DNA of 64,000 nucleotides, taken from positions 62,001 through 126,000 of the forward strand of contig NZ_CP157679.1 of assembly GCF_040105105.1 (NCBI RefSeq). The letters are read 5' to 3'. The notes beneath the pieces were generated by a model. That model did not search any database and was not told the origin of the DNA. It saw nothing but the letters and a program-made list of their open reading frames with translations. This document shows, in pieces, positions 44,147 through 53,951 of the stretch. Each line of letters starts with the position of its first letter. Within the stretch, counting starts at the first letter, position 1. The stretch comes from Polaromonas hydrogenivorans (GTDB lineage Bacteria > Pseudomonadota > Gammaproteobacteria > Burkholderiales > Burkholderiaceae_C). The translations under genes were made by a program, and so were the position numbers.

Positions 44147-45487
44147 ATGAATGACAACTGCACCATTCAACTTTTTTGCGACGACTCATGGCACGATGTC
44201 GCAACAGTCGCGCTTATCGGACCAGAGCAGGATGGATGGCGCGCTAAAACTTACTCAGGCTACGCGGTCGAATGGGTGGTGAATCATGGCCATGCGCGCG
44301 ACGCCCACGCGCTGTCGTGCCAGCTTGCGGTTGGACTCGAGCCTGTGGAGTTGCCGCACTGGCCGGTTTTTCTCATCGACATGCTTCCTCAGGGCTTCGG
44401 ACGTGAGGAACTGCTGCGACGCATCGGCCTGCCAGCAACAATGGCGGAAGGCGCGGACTGGCGCTTGCTCCAAGCCGGGGCGGGCAATCCCATTGGTAAC
44501 CTGCGCGTCAAGGAAGCGGCACAGTGGCTCCTGCATCATGCGGGAGCAACGCTCGGCTTTACCGACGCCGAAGTGGCGGCCCGCAGCGAAGACTTCACGG
44601 AATTCCTGGCGTCGCACGGCCTGTTTGTCGCGGGCTCTTCCGGCGTGCAAGGCGAGTGGCCCAAGGTGCTGCTCACCCGAGCCCACGACGGGCTCCTTTA
44701 CCTAGACCATACCCTGGCCGATGACCAGGCGCGCGAGCACTACATCGTCAAGTTCGGGCGAGGCGCTAACCCGTCCCTGGCCAGCATCCTGCGGCATGAA
44801 GCGCCCTACATGGAGCTTGCGCGCCGACTGGGCCTGCGCGTGCATGCTTCGCTGGCGCTCAAGCAGCAAGCCTTGTTCATCCGGCGGTTCGACAGGGCCG
44901 TGCAGCCTGGCGGGCGGGTGGTACGCCTAGCCCAGGAGAGCATCGCGTCTCTGACGGGCCTTCCCGGGTTCGGGGCCGTGCCCAGCCATGACCAGGTGTG
45001 CCGAGAACTGATGGCGCGCTGCGCGGACCCCGAGGCGGAGGTGCTCGAGTACATAAAGCGTGACGTGGCCAACCTCGCGCTTGGCAACAAGGACAACCAC
45101 GCCCGAAACACAGCCCTGCAACGAGATTTCGCGGGCGGGGTGCGGCTTGCGCCGCTTTATGACTTCGCGCCCATGTACATGCACCCGGATGGCATTGCCC
45201 GGCGCATCAGGTGGGCCGAAAACGATGGCGGGCGCCCGGATTGGCGCCGGGTGGTCGATCGGGTCTGCGAAATCGGCGCGCAGGTTCCGTCGAAGGGGCG
45301 TCGGGTCCGGGCAAAGGCGACCCCTGCCGTGCGTCGGGAATTTTTGGTCGCGGGCCTGAAGGCCATGGTGCCAGCGCTGCTGGAAATTGCGCAGCAGGGC
45401 AGCGCCATGGGCCTGGACCGCGAAGTCCTGAACCACTTGCGGCCTGGAATTGTGGGGCAGGCCGAACGTTTGTCCGCTCTGGTGTGA
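44147..45487 (+). CDS. hipA: HipA-family serine/threonine kinase toxin
   Basis: A 446-residue HipA kinase. Recognisable parts: the flexible P-loop VAGSSGVQGEWPK (residues 161-173), Lys202 in YIVKFG, the catalytic Asp316 in LGNKDNHARN and Asp339 in LAPLYDFAPMY. HipA phosphorylates a translation factor such as glutamyl-tRNA synthetase in the cell and induces persistence. Its antitoxin gene follows after 9 bp instead of preceding it, opposite to E. coli hipBA. Upstream is an AT-rich leader with a likely promoter near 44090. Confidence 0.87.
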   Translation: MNDNCTIQLFCDDSWHDVATVALIGPEQDGWRAKTYSGYAVEWVVNHGHARDAHALSCQLAVGLEPVELPHWPVFLIDMLPQGFGREELLRRIGLPATMAEGADWRLLQAGAGNPIGNLRVKEAAQWLLHHAGATLGFTDAEVAARSEDFTEFLASHGLFVAGSSGVQGEWPKVLLTRAHDGLLYLDHTLADDQAREHYIVKFGRGANPSLASILRHEAPYMELARRLGLRVHASLALKQQALFIRRFDRAVQPGGRVVRLAQESIASLTGLPGFGAVPSHDQVCRELMARCADPEAEVLEYIKRDVANLALGNKDNHARNTALQRDFAGGVRLAPLYDFAPMYMHPDGIARRIRWAENDGGRPDWRRVVDRVCEIGAQVPSKGRRVRAKATPAVRREFLVAGLKAMVPALLEIAQQGSAMGLDREVLNHLRPGIVGQAERLSALV

Positions 45488-45496
45488 GACGCGCCA

Positions 45497-45838
45497 ATGG
45501 ATAAACGGTATGCCGCACTGACGCTGGTGCAGCAAATGGACCTGCGCCGCAAGGCTGTCGAAGATGTGTTGGCTCACCAGGAATGGAGCCTGCCCGAGGC
45601 CATCCGGCACCTGAAGAAAACGATGCGGCTCACTACTGCGGAACTCGCCAAGCTTGCGGACGTGGGGTTTCGCACGCTGCAGGACATAGAGCAGGAGCGC
45701 AGCGAGGGAAGCGTTCAGACGATGGGCCGCATCTTCGGCGTCCTTGGCCTGAAGCTTGGCGTCGTGCGCGCCGCCCCGAACGCCCCTGCAGCACAAACAA
45801 ACACCACAGCGAACGGGCACCTGCCCGACCAGGCTTGA
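45497..45838 (+). CDS. hipB: HipB-like antitoxin with XRE helix-turn-helix
   Basis: A 113-residue DNA-binding protein. The helix-turn-helix is LTTAELAKLADVGFRTLQDI (residues 45-64). An extra N-terminal helical part and a Pro/Ala/Asn tail make it longer than E. coli HipB. It is downstream of hipA by 9 bp and would neutralise the toxin and repress the operon. Identity as the antitoxin rests on context and fold. Confidence 0.75.
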   Translation: MDKRYAALTLVQQMDLRRKAVEDVLAHQEWSLPEAIRHLKKTMRLTTAELAKLADVGFRTLQDIEQERSEGSVQTMGRIFGVLGLKLGVVRAAPNAPAAQTNTTANGHLPDQA

Positions 45839-45849
45839 TGCCTGCGTCA

Positions 45850-45975
45850 CGGACTTGCCGCCCCAAGGCACGCCGGACTTCTTCCTCGTCGATTGAGCGC
45901 GCCGCTCCAAAGCCGGCGACCTGGCGGGCACCGTTGAGCTCGATGGCGACAAACCTGAAGTCGCCCAGTTGAAGT
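45850..45975 (-). pseudogene. Fragment resembling PPOX/HugZ-like protein
   Basis: The minus strand reads [20 protein letters not shown] and [11 protein letters not shown] with no start and no complete end. The VAGFGAAR stretch recalls FMN/heme-binding pyridoxamine-oxidase-like proteins, but the fragment is too short to be sure. It lies against the hipB end and the transposase remnant. Confidence 0.35.
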
Positions 45976-46069
45976 CATGAATTGGGCTTCCGGAAATCTC
46001 TTCACGTACACAGCCTGGCAGGTTTCCCAGGCCGGAGTGCCGAGCTCCAGCACCCGTGAGCATGAAGAT

Positions 46070-46285
46070 GTTGCAGGTGCCCGCCCCGGTGCGGCTTCGA
46101 TGGGCTGGCGCGTCTGCCCGATCAACTGCTGCGGCGTCTCGTTCATGCACACCACCGGGCGGGCCTCATCAAAGGGCCGGCTATAGACGCCGAGCACCCG
46201 CTCCATGGCCGCCATGAACTCCCCGCTACCTGGGGCGGGTATCACCCCGCGAACCTCGTGCCAGAGCTTGAGTTCGTTTTTTTAA
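46070..46285 (-). pseudogene. IS630-type transposase fragment, central part
   Basis: The minus strand reads [20 protein letters not shown] followed by [20 protein letters not shown], characteristic of one group of IS630 transposases, in which the last residues are normally CMDE. The frame breaks after GRAP. No ends are visible. The same kind of transposase has an N-terminal fragment at 58576-58827. Confidence 0.7.
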
Positions 46286-46381
46286 ATGTGCGCCGTACCG
46301 TCTTCCCACGACATGCTTTGTTGTTGAGATAATGGCTCAACAGTCACACCTTCGTCATCATCAACAACGGGAGCGCTGCAT

Positions 46382-46891
46382 ATGACACTTTCTGACGCTC
46401 AAAGGTTAAAAAACAAAGCCCTGGCCCGCATCGTGGCCGAGCAGTTCAATGACGAGCAGGCCTACGTCGATCTAACGACCACTGCGCTGCAGGTTTGCCA
46501 GGGGCGCATTGCGCTGATTTCGCTGCAGGACGGCGACAAGATGTGGTTCAGGACCCGGGTCGGGTTAGACGCACTGCAAATTCCAAAAGACAAGTCGTTT
46601 TGCGAGTGCGCCATGGCTTTTTGCGACCGAATTTTGGTGGTGGAAGATGCGGCTGCAGATCCGAGATTCGCAGATAACCCATTGGTCACTGGACCGCTGG
46701 GCATCCGTTTTTATGTGGGAGCGCCCTTGGTGCTCTCAACCGGCCTGGTGTTGGGCAATCTTTGTGTTCTGGACAGTGAGCCCAGGAAGCTGGCAGCTGA
46801 AGAGCTGGACATGCTTGATTTTCTCAGCAAGCAAGTGGCCGTGATGCTTGAAAAAAGCAGGTCCTACATCCGCCCGCAGGCTGGCGTTTAG
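46382..46891 (+). CDS. GAF-domain protein
   Basis: A 169-residue protein made of a single GAF domain (residues 15-160), with CQGRIALISLQDGDKMWFRT, SFCECAMAFCDRILVVEDAA and FYVGAPLVLSTGLVLGNLCV as core strands. Such stand-alone domains sense small molecules or redox state. It lies upstream of a sensor kinase on the same strand with a 346-bp gap; a working link is possible but not shown. Confidence 0.8.
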   Translation: MTLSDAQRLKNKALARIVAEQFNDEQAYVDLTTTALQVCQGRIALISLQDGDKMWFRTRVGLDALQIPKDKSFCECAMAFCDRILVVEDAAADPRFADNPLVTGPLGIRFYVGAPLVLSTGLVLGNLCVLDSEPRKLAAEELDMLDFLSKQVAVMLEKSRSYIRPQAGV

Positions 46892-47237
46892 GCAAAGGGC
46901 AAATCAGGTAACCGCCCGGATAGCCCAAATCCCTTTCAATTTGAAGGGTGTGCTGTGCCCGACGATGACACCCCTATTCCAAGATCGGGTGGTACGTGTT
47001 CGATTGCGTTTTCCATAGTGGCCTCCATGTTGATGGAGGGCGTCCAGCTGTAGGCTTTTCGCCGCAAACTACAGGTAGTTTTCGCGGCAACCTTGCAGAC
47101 ATTGATCACCTGCCTGGCGCAAAGGGCCCATCGCAGACAGGTAGCCTCAGACGGCCCAGATCATCCTGGCCTTACAAATTGGGCAAGCTGCTCAGCTTGT
47201 ACAGGACCCACGCTCTCTTTATCCTGCATTTTTGTAT
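46892..47237. other. Intergenic region before the sensor kinase
   Basis: About 345 bp, probably holding the kinase promoter. I see no gene and no clear repeat. Confidence 0.4.
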
Positions 47238-48971
47238 ATGACGACATCCACGCTGACTTTTGCAGGCGAAGGAGCCATGCGGGCGCTGTTGAGGGCGCAC
47301 GATTGGTCAGGCTTTGCCCTGGGGCCGCCCACCGCGTGGCCAGGCCCCTTGAAGACAGTCATCCAGCTCATGCTCGACTGCAGGCGGCCCAGTTGCCTGG
47401 CCTGGGGGCCGCAGCTTCACCTCTTCTATAACGACGCTTATATGGAAGTGCTTGGAGAAAAACATCCATCGGCTTTGGCCAGGCCGTTTTGGGATGTCTG
47501 GCCCGAGTTAAGGCAGGATCTGGGACCGGCCGTGGCGCGTGCCCTGAAAGGCGAGCCTTCTTTGCAGAAGAACATGCCGTTTCAGATCATGCGCCAGGGT
47601 TTTCTGGAGCCCACGTTGTTCATCTTTTCACTGCTGCCCGTCCGGGACGATGAGGGTCAGGTGGCGGGCCTGTTCAGTCTGGGCATGGAAACCACCGAAC
47701 AAGTTCAAGCCGAGCAGAGCCAGCGTTTCTTGCTGGCGTTGACCGATGGCCTGCGACCTCTTGACGAGCCCGACCGCATCACGGCGCTGGCGTGCGAAAT
47801 GCTGGGTCGGCATCTGAAGGCTTCGCGGGTTTTTTATTGCGAAGTTGACCATTTACAAAGAACATTTTTTATCCGCAGCAACTGGGTCAGGCAAGGCCTG
47901 GACAGCGTGGCCGGAGAAACGAGGCGGCTCGATGACTATGGTCCGCAAATCATCGACATGCTGTATGGCGCACAACCGGTCGCCATCAACGATATCGCCC
48001 AAGACCCGCGCACGGCCCCCTACGCCCAGGCGTATCGGCGCATCGGATTGCGCGCCTACCTGGCCATACCGCTGATCAAATCGAACCGATTGATCAGCCT
48101 GCTGAGTGTGCATTCTGACGTGCCTCGCCGCTGGAGCCGGCGAGACAGGTATCTTTGCGAACAACTCATCGAGCGTACCTGGGCTGCCGCGCAAAATGCG
48201 CATGCCCAGGCCCAATTGCGCACAGCGGTCGACAAGCTCAAGATGGCAGACGCGCAAAAAGACGAATTCCTGGCCATGCTGGGCCATGAACTGAGAAATC
48301 CGCTGGCCCCGATCCGCTCGGCGGCCGAGCTTTTGATGCGGGCAAAGCTCGACGAAGGGGAGGTGCGCCAAACCAGTGAAATCATCGCGCGACAGGTGGA
48401 CCACATGACCGTCCTGATTGACGATCTGCTCGATGTCTCCCGCGTCACCCGAGGCTTGATCGAACTGGAGAAAACGCCGCTGGACATGCGCCGTATCGTG
48501 CAGGATGCGGTCGAGCAGGTGGATCCGCTGATCCGCTCAAGACACCATCATCTGGCGCTGCATCTGACGCCTGAAGTCACCACCGTCATGGGCGACGAAA
48601 AGCGGCTGGTGCAGGTGGTCGCCAACTTGCTGAACAATGCCGCCAAATATACCCCCCAAGGCGGCCATCTCGTGCTCAGGACCGAGCTGCATGACCAGAA
48701 GGTGGTGCTCAGCGTGATGGACGACGGGATCGGGATGGAGCCTGAACTGGCCAGCCGCGTGTTTGAGCTGTTTGCGCAGGCCGAGCGCACGCCAGACCGC
48801 GCTTCTGGCGGCCTGGGACTCGGGCTTGCCCTGGTCAAAAGTCTGGTCGAGCTTCATGGCGGAGGCGTGACAGGCGCGAGTATTGGTCCGGGCAAGGGAA
48901 GCACCTTCACGGTGAGCCTGCCGCGACTGCCGGTTCAAGCTGAGCGGGCCAAGGGGCAGCAGGCAGCATGA
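47238..48971 (+). CDS. PAS-GAF sensor histidine kinase
   Basis: A 577-residue soluble sensor kinase. Order: PAS domain (LHLFYNDAYMEVLGEKHP near residue 58), GAF domain (about residues 165-320), HisKA with phosphoacceptor His350 in LGHELRNPLAPI, and HATPase with the N box VVANLLNNAAKYTP, DDGIGMEPELASRVFELF and GGLGLGLALVK. A receiver domain that is usually fused at the C terminus in this type is instead a broken piece after the stop (48996-49181). The ATG at 47238 is used over a TTG two codons upstream. Confidence 0.87.
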   Translation: MTTSTLTFAGEGAMRALLRAHDWSGFALGPPTAWPGPLKTVIQLMLDCRRPSCLAWGPQLHLFYNDAYMEVLGEKHPSALARPFWDVWPELRQDLGPAVARALKGEPSLQKNMPFQIMRQGFLEPTLFIFSLLPVRDDEGQVAGLFSLGMETTEQVQAEQSQRFLLALTDGLRPLDEPDRITALACEMLGRHLKASRVFYCEVDHLQRTFFIRSNWVRQGLDSVAGETRRLDDYGPQIIDMLYGAQPVAINDIAQDPRTAPYAQAYRRIGLRAYLAIPLIKSNRLISLLSVHSDVPRRWSRRDRYLCEQLIERTWAAAQNAHAQAQLRTAVDKLKMADAQKDEFLAMLGHELRNPLAPIRSAAELLMRAKLDEGEVRQTSEIIARQVDHMTVLIDDLLDVSRVTRGLIELEKTPLDMRRIVQDAVEQVDPLIRSRHHHLALHLTPEVTTVMGDEKRLVQVVANLLNNAAKYTPQGGHLVLRTELHDQKVVLSVMDDGIGMEPELASRVFELFAQAERTPDRASGGLGLGLALVKSLVELHGGGVTGASIGPGKGSTFTVSLPRLPVQAERAKGQQAA

Positions 48972-48995
48972 CTTCTGCAAAAATCGACCCACGCC

Positions 48996-49181
48996 CTGCG
49001 CGTGATGGTCGTGGACGCCAACGTCGAGGCAGCCCGGAGGTTGGCAATGGTGCTGCACGCCTCGGGTCACCAGGCGGTGATGGAGCACGCAGCGCGGCCA
49101 AGCCCTGGAGCGGTGCCAGATAGGAAGCCATTGAAGCGGAAAATGCCAAGGCCGCGCGCCGCCTCAAGCGCTATGAGGTGA
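48996..49181 (+). pseudogene. Truncated receiver domain after the kinase
   Basis: In the frame starting at 48996 the sequence reads LRVMVVDANVEAARRLAMVL and HASGHQAVMEHAARP, the first strand and helix of a response-regulator receiver, then turns into unrelated residues and stops at 49181. It was probably the C-terminal receiver of a hybrid kinase or a separate regulator cut by a deletion. Confidence 0.65.
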
Positions 49182-49309
49182 TTGCTGAAAAGCACCGTGA
49201 CAGTCAGCAACCAGGCGGCATGCCGCTTTCCGTGGCCGAACTGCTGGAATGGCACAGCCTTGAGCACCCGCAAAGGGCAACATTGAGCTCCAGCGCCGAG
49301 GGCAACTAA
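49130..49309 (+). other. Short frame of unknown origin
   Basis: A frame without a start codon reads IEAENAKAARRLKRYEVIAE and later MPLSVAELLEWHSLEHPQRA to a stop at 49309. It looks like the end of a real protein joined to the receiver fragment by a deletion. I cannot place the family. Confidence 0.35.
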
Positions 49310-49683
49310 ACCGCCTTGCCCACTGGCGCTTCTGCGCGCTCAGCCGGTGGCGTGAGGCGTCACACATTCCTGGCCGATGTTCCAGCTTCACGGGCAGCAT
49401 GAACCGCTACTTTCCTGTTATGGCTTGGTCAGCCCCACGCAAAACGATGAAAGGCTCAAACGCGCATGCGTGCCGGGCGCTCAAGCTGCTGGCTGAGCGG
49501 GCGGTGGCGATGGCGTGGATCGACAGCTTGTCGTGGGAAGACGGTGCGGCGCACACTCAAAAAATGAACTCAAGCCCTGGGGCAAGGTCGGCTGCAAGGC
49601 TCCTGCCCGGGGGCCGAACCGTCATAAGCCAGCAAGATTCGCTTGTATATGGCAGACCTTCAAGTTTTAAGGAGGACTGGCGA
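49310..49683. other. Region without a supported gene
   Basis: Between the short frame and dodecin. The long plus-strand open frame here overlaps dodecin on the other strand and has no recognisable domain. Confidence 0.4.
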
Positions 49684-49890
49684 CTATTCCAGCGTGAAGC
49701 CGATCTTCAGGGACACTTGCCAGTGCGCCACCTTGCCATCGACCACATGGCCCCGGGTCTCGGTGACGGTGAACCACTGGATGCTGCGCACCGTCTCATG
49801 CGCCTTGGCGATGGCCGTGCTCACGGCCTCTTCAATACTGACGCTGGACGAGCCGGTCAGCTCCAGCAGCTTGTAGACATGATGGCTCAT
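49684..49890 (-). CDS. Dodecin flavin-binding protein
   Basis: A 68-residue protein: [20 protein letters not shown] at the start, then [20 protein letters not shown] and VTETRGHV. This is the complete dodecin pattern, including the Trp that stacks on flavin. Dodecins form 12-mers that store riboflavin or FMN. The ATG at 49890 gives the usual length. It stands alone. Confidence 0.93.
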   Translation of the reverse strand: MSHHVYKLLELTGSSSVSIEEAVSTAIAKAHETVRSIQWFTVTETRGHVVDGKVAHWQVSLKIGFTLE

Positions 49891-50113
49891 CGCATGACTC
49901 CCAAAGTTGATCGGCTTGTGCAGCGAAATCTTACGCGCTGTGCGATGGAACTCCAAACACACAGCCACACGGGCAAGCAGCGTTGGCGAGGTGATGCTCG
50001 ATTCCTTGAAGGCCACAAAGATGGGCAGCATATGTCCCCTACACTGAGCCAGCTTGGCAACGCTTGAGCTATCCGCTAAAAAGCAGCATGAAACCCAACC
50101 TGGAGCTATTGCA

Positions 50114-50512
50114 ATGATCGAAGCCCTGGTAGCGGGCAAGCTGCACGGCCAGCCCGCCCAAAAGATCTCCAAGACGGGAAAACCGTTCGTGGTCGCCAAG
50201 GTGCGCGCCCATGCCGGCGACGCCGATGTGTTCGTGAACGTGATTGCCTTCAGCCAGGCCGCTTGCGAAGCGTTGCTGGCGCTGGGCGAGGGCGACGCGG
50301 TGGCGCTGGCCGGCAGCCTCGTGCCCAAGGCGTGGACGGACCGAGAAGGAATTGCTCGGCCGGCACTCGACCTGGTGGCCAGCCAGGTCTTGAGCGCCTA
50401 CCATGTGATGCGCAAGCGCAAGGCGGTCGAAGGCAGGCCGCCTGGCCCGTCCGAACCCCAGCCGCCAAGCCGCCACGATGAGCTTGACGATGGCGCTCCG
50501 CTGGACTTTTGA
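50114..50512 (+). CDS. SSB-like OB-fold protein
   Basis: A 132-residue single-strand-binding-like protein: [20 protein letters not shown] at the start, then [20 protein letters not shown] and [15 protein letters not shown] form an OB-fold, and the tail ends in DDGAPLDF, an acidic tip like that of SSB which recruits partner proteins. Such genes ride on plasmids and integrative elements. The ATG at 50114 fits the first strand; an earlier start is less likely. A decayed relative lies at 43815-43975. Confidence 0.75.
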   Translation: MIEALVAGKLHGQPAQKISKTGKPFVVAKVRAHAGDADVFVNVIAFSQAACEALLALGEGDAVALAGSLVPKAWTDREGIARPALDLVASQVLSAYHVMRKRKAVEGRPPGPSEPQPPSRHDELDDGAPLDF

Positions 50513-50772
50513 GCCGCGAGAGCTCTTGCCCATGGGCACTACTGGCAGCGCGTCTTCAAGCGCAGCTCGTGGTAGCGCGGCGATGCCTGCCGGGCCTTGC
50601 TCGACAGCCTTGACAAGCATGCCCACGATGATGGGCTGTCCTGAGCAGCACTCGGGCGCCAGGTCGCCCGGCCTGGGCAGCCACGAGCGGCTTCACCGTG
50701 TGCTGACTATTGACGCTACCTGCTTCTATTGCCGCTGGCAGTCAAGGGATTGAACCCTTGTTGGGCTGTCCC

Positions 50773-50777
50773 TGACC
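50773..50777 (+). repeat. Target-site duplication of the Tn3-family element, left
   Basis: TGACC immediately before the left end; the same five bases follow the right end at 54552-54556. Confidence 0.9.
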
Positions 50778-50815
50778 GGGGTCACTTCAGAAAACGGATC
50801 ACAACGTACGTTAAG
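50778..50815 (+). repeat. Tn3-family terminal inverted repeat, left
   Basis: 38 bp, exact inverse of 54514-54551. It overlaps the stop codon of the transposase gene. Confidence 0.95.
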
Positions 50816-53783
50816 CCGGCGGCATTGGCCGCAGGGGCCTGAACTTGCCTGCACCGGCCTTGGCACTGCTTTTCCACAGGTAGTCGCCTGTCAGGTTGAT
50901 GTGCTCCCAGCCCAGCGGCGAGAGGTGCTGCAGCAGCGCATCGTCCACGGGCTTTGCATGACCCCGCATTGCGTTGATGGTCCGCTCCAGATACACGGTG
51001 TTCCACAGCACGATGGCCGCCGTGATGAGGTTCAGGCCGCTGGCGCGGTAGCGCTGCTGTTCAAAGCTGCGGTCGCGGATTTCCCCCAGTCGGTAGAAGA
51101 ACACCGCCCTGGCCAGGGCGTTGCGCGCCTCGCCCTTGTTTAGCCCGACCTGCACGCGCCGGCGCAGCTCCACGCTTTGCAGCCAGTCGAGGATGAACAA
51201 CGTGCGCTCGATGCGCCCGAGCTCGCGCAGGGCGATGGCCAAGCCGTTCTGGCGCGGGTAGCTGCCGAGCTTTCTGAGCATCAGCGAGGCCGTCACCGTG
51301 CCCTGCTTGATGGAGGCGGCCAGCCGCAGGATGTCATCCCAGTGGGCGCGGATGTGCCTGATGTTCAGCCTGTCGCTGCTGATCATCGGCGCGAGCGCGT
51401 CATAACTGGCATCGCCCTTCAGGATGAACAGTTTGGTCTCGCCCAGGTCCCGGATGCGCGGCGCGAAGCGAAAGCCCAGCAGGTGCATCAGCCCAAAGAC
51501 GTGATCGGTAAAGCCCGCCGTGTCGGTGTAGTGCTCCTCGACCGCTAGGTCGGACTCGTGGTACAGCAAGCCATCGAGCACATAGGTGGAATCGCGCACG
51601 CCGACGTTGACCACCTTGGCGCTGAAAGGCGCGTACTGGTCCGAGAGGTGGGTGTAGAAGGTCCGGCCCGGATCGCTGCCGTATTTCGGGTTGATATGCC
51701 CGGTGCTCTCGGCCCGGCCGCCCGCCTTGAAGCGCTGGCCGTCCGAGGAGGACGTGGTGCCGTCGCCCCAGTTCCCGGCAAAGGGCTGCCCAAGCTGGGC
51801 ATTGACCAGCTCGGCGAGGGCCGATGAATACGTCTCGTCCCGGATGTGCCAGGCCTGCAGCCAGGACAGCCTGGCGTAGGTCGTGCCGGGGCAGGACTCG
51901 GCCATTTTGGACAGGCCCAGGTTGATCCCGTCGGCCAGAATCGTCGTGAGCAGCAAGGCCTTGTCCGGGGCCGTGTCGCCGGCCTTGAGGTGCGTGAAGT
52001 GCCGGGTGAAACCGGTCCACTCATCGACCTCCATCAGCAACTCGGTGATCTTGACATGCGGCAGCAGCGCCGCCGCCTGGTCGATCAGGCTTTGGGCAGC
52101 ATCAGGCACCGCCGCGTCCAACGGCGTGACCTTCAGGCCCGACGCGGTGGTGATGATGGCATCCGGCAACTCGTTGGCCGCAGCCAGTCGATTGACCGTG
52201 GCCAACTGCTGCTCCAGCAGCGACAGGCGGCCCTGCAGGTACTGCTCACAATCGGTGTCAACGGCCAGCGGCAGCTGGCTGGCCAGTTTCATCGCGGCAA
52301 ACTTTCCGGCGGGCACCAGGTAGTCCTCGAAATCCTTGAACTGGCGCGAACCCTGCACCCAGACATCGCCCGAGCGCAGCGCGTTCTTGAGTTCGGACAA
52401 CGCGCACAGCTCGTAGTAGCGCCGGTCGATGCCCTCGTCAGTCAGAACCAGCTTGGCCCAGCGCGGCTTGACAAACGCGGTCGGCGCGCCGGCAGGCACC
52501 TTGCGGGCGTTGTCGGCGTTCATGCCGCGCAGCACGTCGATGGCGTCGAGCACGCCCTTGGCGGCCGGGGCCGCCCGCAGTTTCAGAACCTCCAGGAATT
52601 GAGGCGCATAGCGGCGCAGCGTGGCGTAGTTCTCGCCAATGCGGTGGAGGAAATCGAACTGCGCCGGCTGCGCGAGCTTTTGCGCTTCCCCAACGCTGGC
52701 CGTGAACGCATCCCAGGAAAGGACAGATTCGATGGCCGAAAAGGGATCGGCGCCGCTTTGTTTGGCTTCGAGCAGTGCCTGGCCGACGCGCCCGTACAGG
52801 CGCACCTTGTCGTTGATGGCCTTGCCCGAGGCCTGGAACTGCTGCTGGTGTTTGTTCTTGGCCGCGTTGAACAGCTTGCCGATGATGCGGTCGTGCAGGT
52901 CGATGATCTCATCGGTGACGGTGGCCATACCCTCGATGGCCAGCGCCACCAGGGTCGCATAGCGCCGCTGGACCTCGAATTTGGCCAGGTCGGCAGGCGT
53001 CATCTGGCCGCCCTCGCGGGCGATCTTGAGCAGCCGGTTCTGGTGGACCAGCCGCTCGATGCCAGGGGGCAGGTCCAGCGCCTGCCAGGCCTTGAGGCGC
53101 TCGATGTGTTCGAGCATGTGGCGCGAGTTCGGCTTGACGGGCGACTGGCGCAGCCATGCCAGCCAGGTTCCCTTGCTGCCTTCCCTGCGCTTGAGCAGCT
53201 CGTCCAGGCACTGGCGGTGGACGGCCGACAGGGGGTCCGTCAGTGCGGCGTAAATGCGCCGATTGGCTCGGGTGATCGCCTCGGCGCAGATGCGTTCGAT
53301 GACATTCGGTGAGGGAAGCAGAATGCTTTTTCGGCGCAGTCCATCGGTCAGTTCCGAGGCCAGCACGATGCCTTTATCGGTCTGCAAGGCCAGTTCATCC
53401 AGGCTTTGAATGCTGGCACGGTAATGTCGGGTGGTGAAGGTCTGCAAACCGAAGATCGACTGCAGCTCAAGCAAGTGTTCGCGGCGCGTTTCGGCACGCT
53501 GGCCATATTCAGCCCAGCACTCTGGAGCCACCTTGAGTTGTGCGGCCACCATGCGCAGCAACGGCGCGAAAGGCTCCGCGTCTATTTCCAGTATCACGCC
53601 AGGATGGCGCATGTAGCAAAGCTGGACGGCGAAACCCAGCCGGTTCGCTGCTTTGCGATGCTGACCAATGATCGACAGGTCGGTTTCGCTGAGCGTGTAG
53701 TGCCGGATGAGTTCATCCTGGGTAGCCGGCAGGGCAAGCAGGCTGTCGCGCTCGGCAACAGAAAGAATCGAACGACGGGGCAT
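50811..53783 (-). CDS. tnpA: Tn3-family transposase
   Basis: A 990-residue DDE transposase, the normal length for the family. It opens [20 protein letters not shown], and the C-terminal half has the Tn3 domain with [40 protein letters not shown] and an [17 protein letters not shown] segment. The gene is uninterrupted and its stop lies inside the left inverted repeat. It would catalyse replicative transposition by cointegrates, resolved by the adjoining recombinase. Confidence 0.95.
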   Translation of the reverse strand: MPRRSILSVAERDSLLALPATQDELIRHYTLSETDLSIIGQHRKAANRLGFAVQLCYMRHPGVILEIDAEPFAPLLRMVAAQLKVAPECWAEYGQRAETRREHLLELQSIFGLQTFTTRHYRASIQSLDELALQTDKGIVLASELTDGLRRKSILLPSPNVIERICAEAITRANRRIYAALTDPLSAVHRQCLDELLKRREGSKGTWLAWLRQSPVKPNSRHMLEHIERLKAWQALDLPPGIERLVHQNRLLKIAREGGQMTPADLAKFEVQRRYATLVALAIEGMATVTDEIIDLHDRIIGKLFNAAKNKHQQQFQASGKAINDKVRLYGRVGQALLEAKQSGADPFSAIESVLSWDAFTASVGEAQKLAQPAQFDFLHRIGENYATLRRYAPQFLEVLKLRAAPAAKGVLDAIDVLRGMNADNARKVPAGAPTAFVKPRWAKLVLTDEGIDRRYYELCALSELKNALRSGDVWVQGSRQFKDFEDYLVPAGKFAAMKLASQLPLAVDTDCEQYLQGRLSLLEQQLATVNRLAAANELPDAIITTASGLKVTPLDAAVPDAAQSLIDQAAALLPHVKITELLMEVDEWTGFTRHFTHLKAGDTAPDKALLLTTILADGINLGLSKMAESCPGTTYARLSWLQAWHIRDETYSSALAELVNAQLGQPFAGNWGDGTTSSSDGQRFKAGGRAESTGHINPKYGSDPGRTFYTHLSDQYAPFSAKVVNVGVRDSTYVLDGLLYHESDLAVEEHYTDTAGFTDHVFGLMHLLGFRFAPRIRDLGETKLFILKGDASYDALAPMISSDRLNIRHIRAHWDDILRLAASIKQGTVTASLMLRKLGSYPRQNGLAIALRELGRIERTLFILDWLQSVELRRRVQVGLNKGEARNALARAVFFYRLGEIRDRSFEQQRYRASGLNLITAAIVLWNTVYLERTINAMRGHAKPVDDALLQHLSPLGWEHINLTGDYLWKSSAKAGAGKFRPLRPMPPA

Positions 53784-53951
53784 GGGGTCTTCTTGGAAAG
53801 GTAGGATTTTGAGAAGCTTTGCTGTGTGCCTTGTGCCGCACGCAGAATCAAGGCTCTTGCATTCTCAGAAATAGCTCTTGAAACTATATTCTTGAAGCTC
53901 TACCATGGCAATGAGTTTTGAGAAGGAACACAAGATGGAACAACTCAGTCA
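53784..53951. promoter_or_regulatory. Probable res site and divergent promoters of the Tn3 element
   Basis: The gap between the divergent transposase and resolvase genes is AT-rich and holds AGCTCTTGAAACTATATTCT near 53873. By analogy with Tn3-family elements it should contain resolvase-binding subsites and both promoters. The subsites were not mapped. Confidence 0.5.

Noticed and set aside
49399..50067. A 222-codon open frame on the plus strand
   Set aside because: It overlaps dodecin on the opposite strand, and dodecin is unmistakable.
50735..50760. CAAGGG...CCCTTG hairpin considered as a tRNA T-arm
   Set aside because: The loop ATTGAA does not match the T-loop consensus and no further tRNA arms are present.
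51846..53312. A 488-codon open frame opposite the Tn3 transposase
   Set aside because: It is a shadow of the transposase gene in GC-rich DNA; no domain or start signal is visible.
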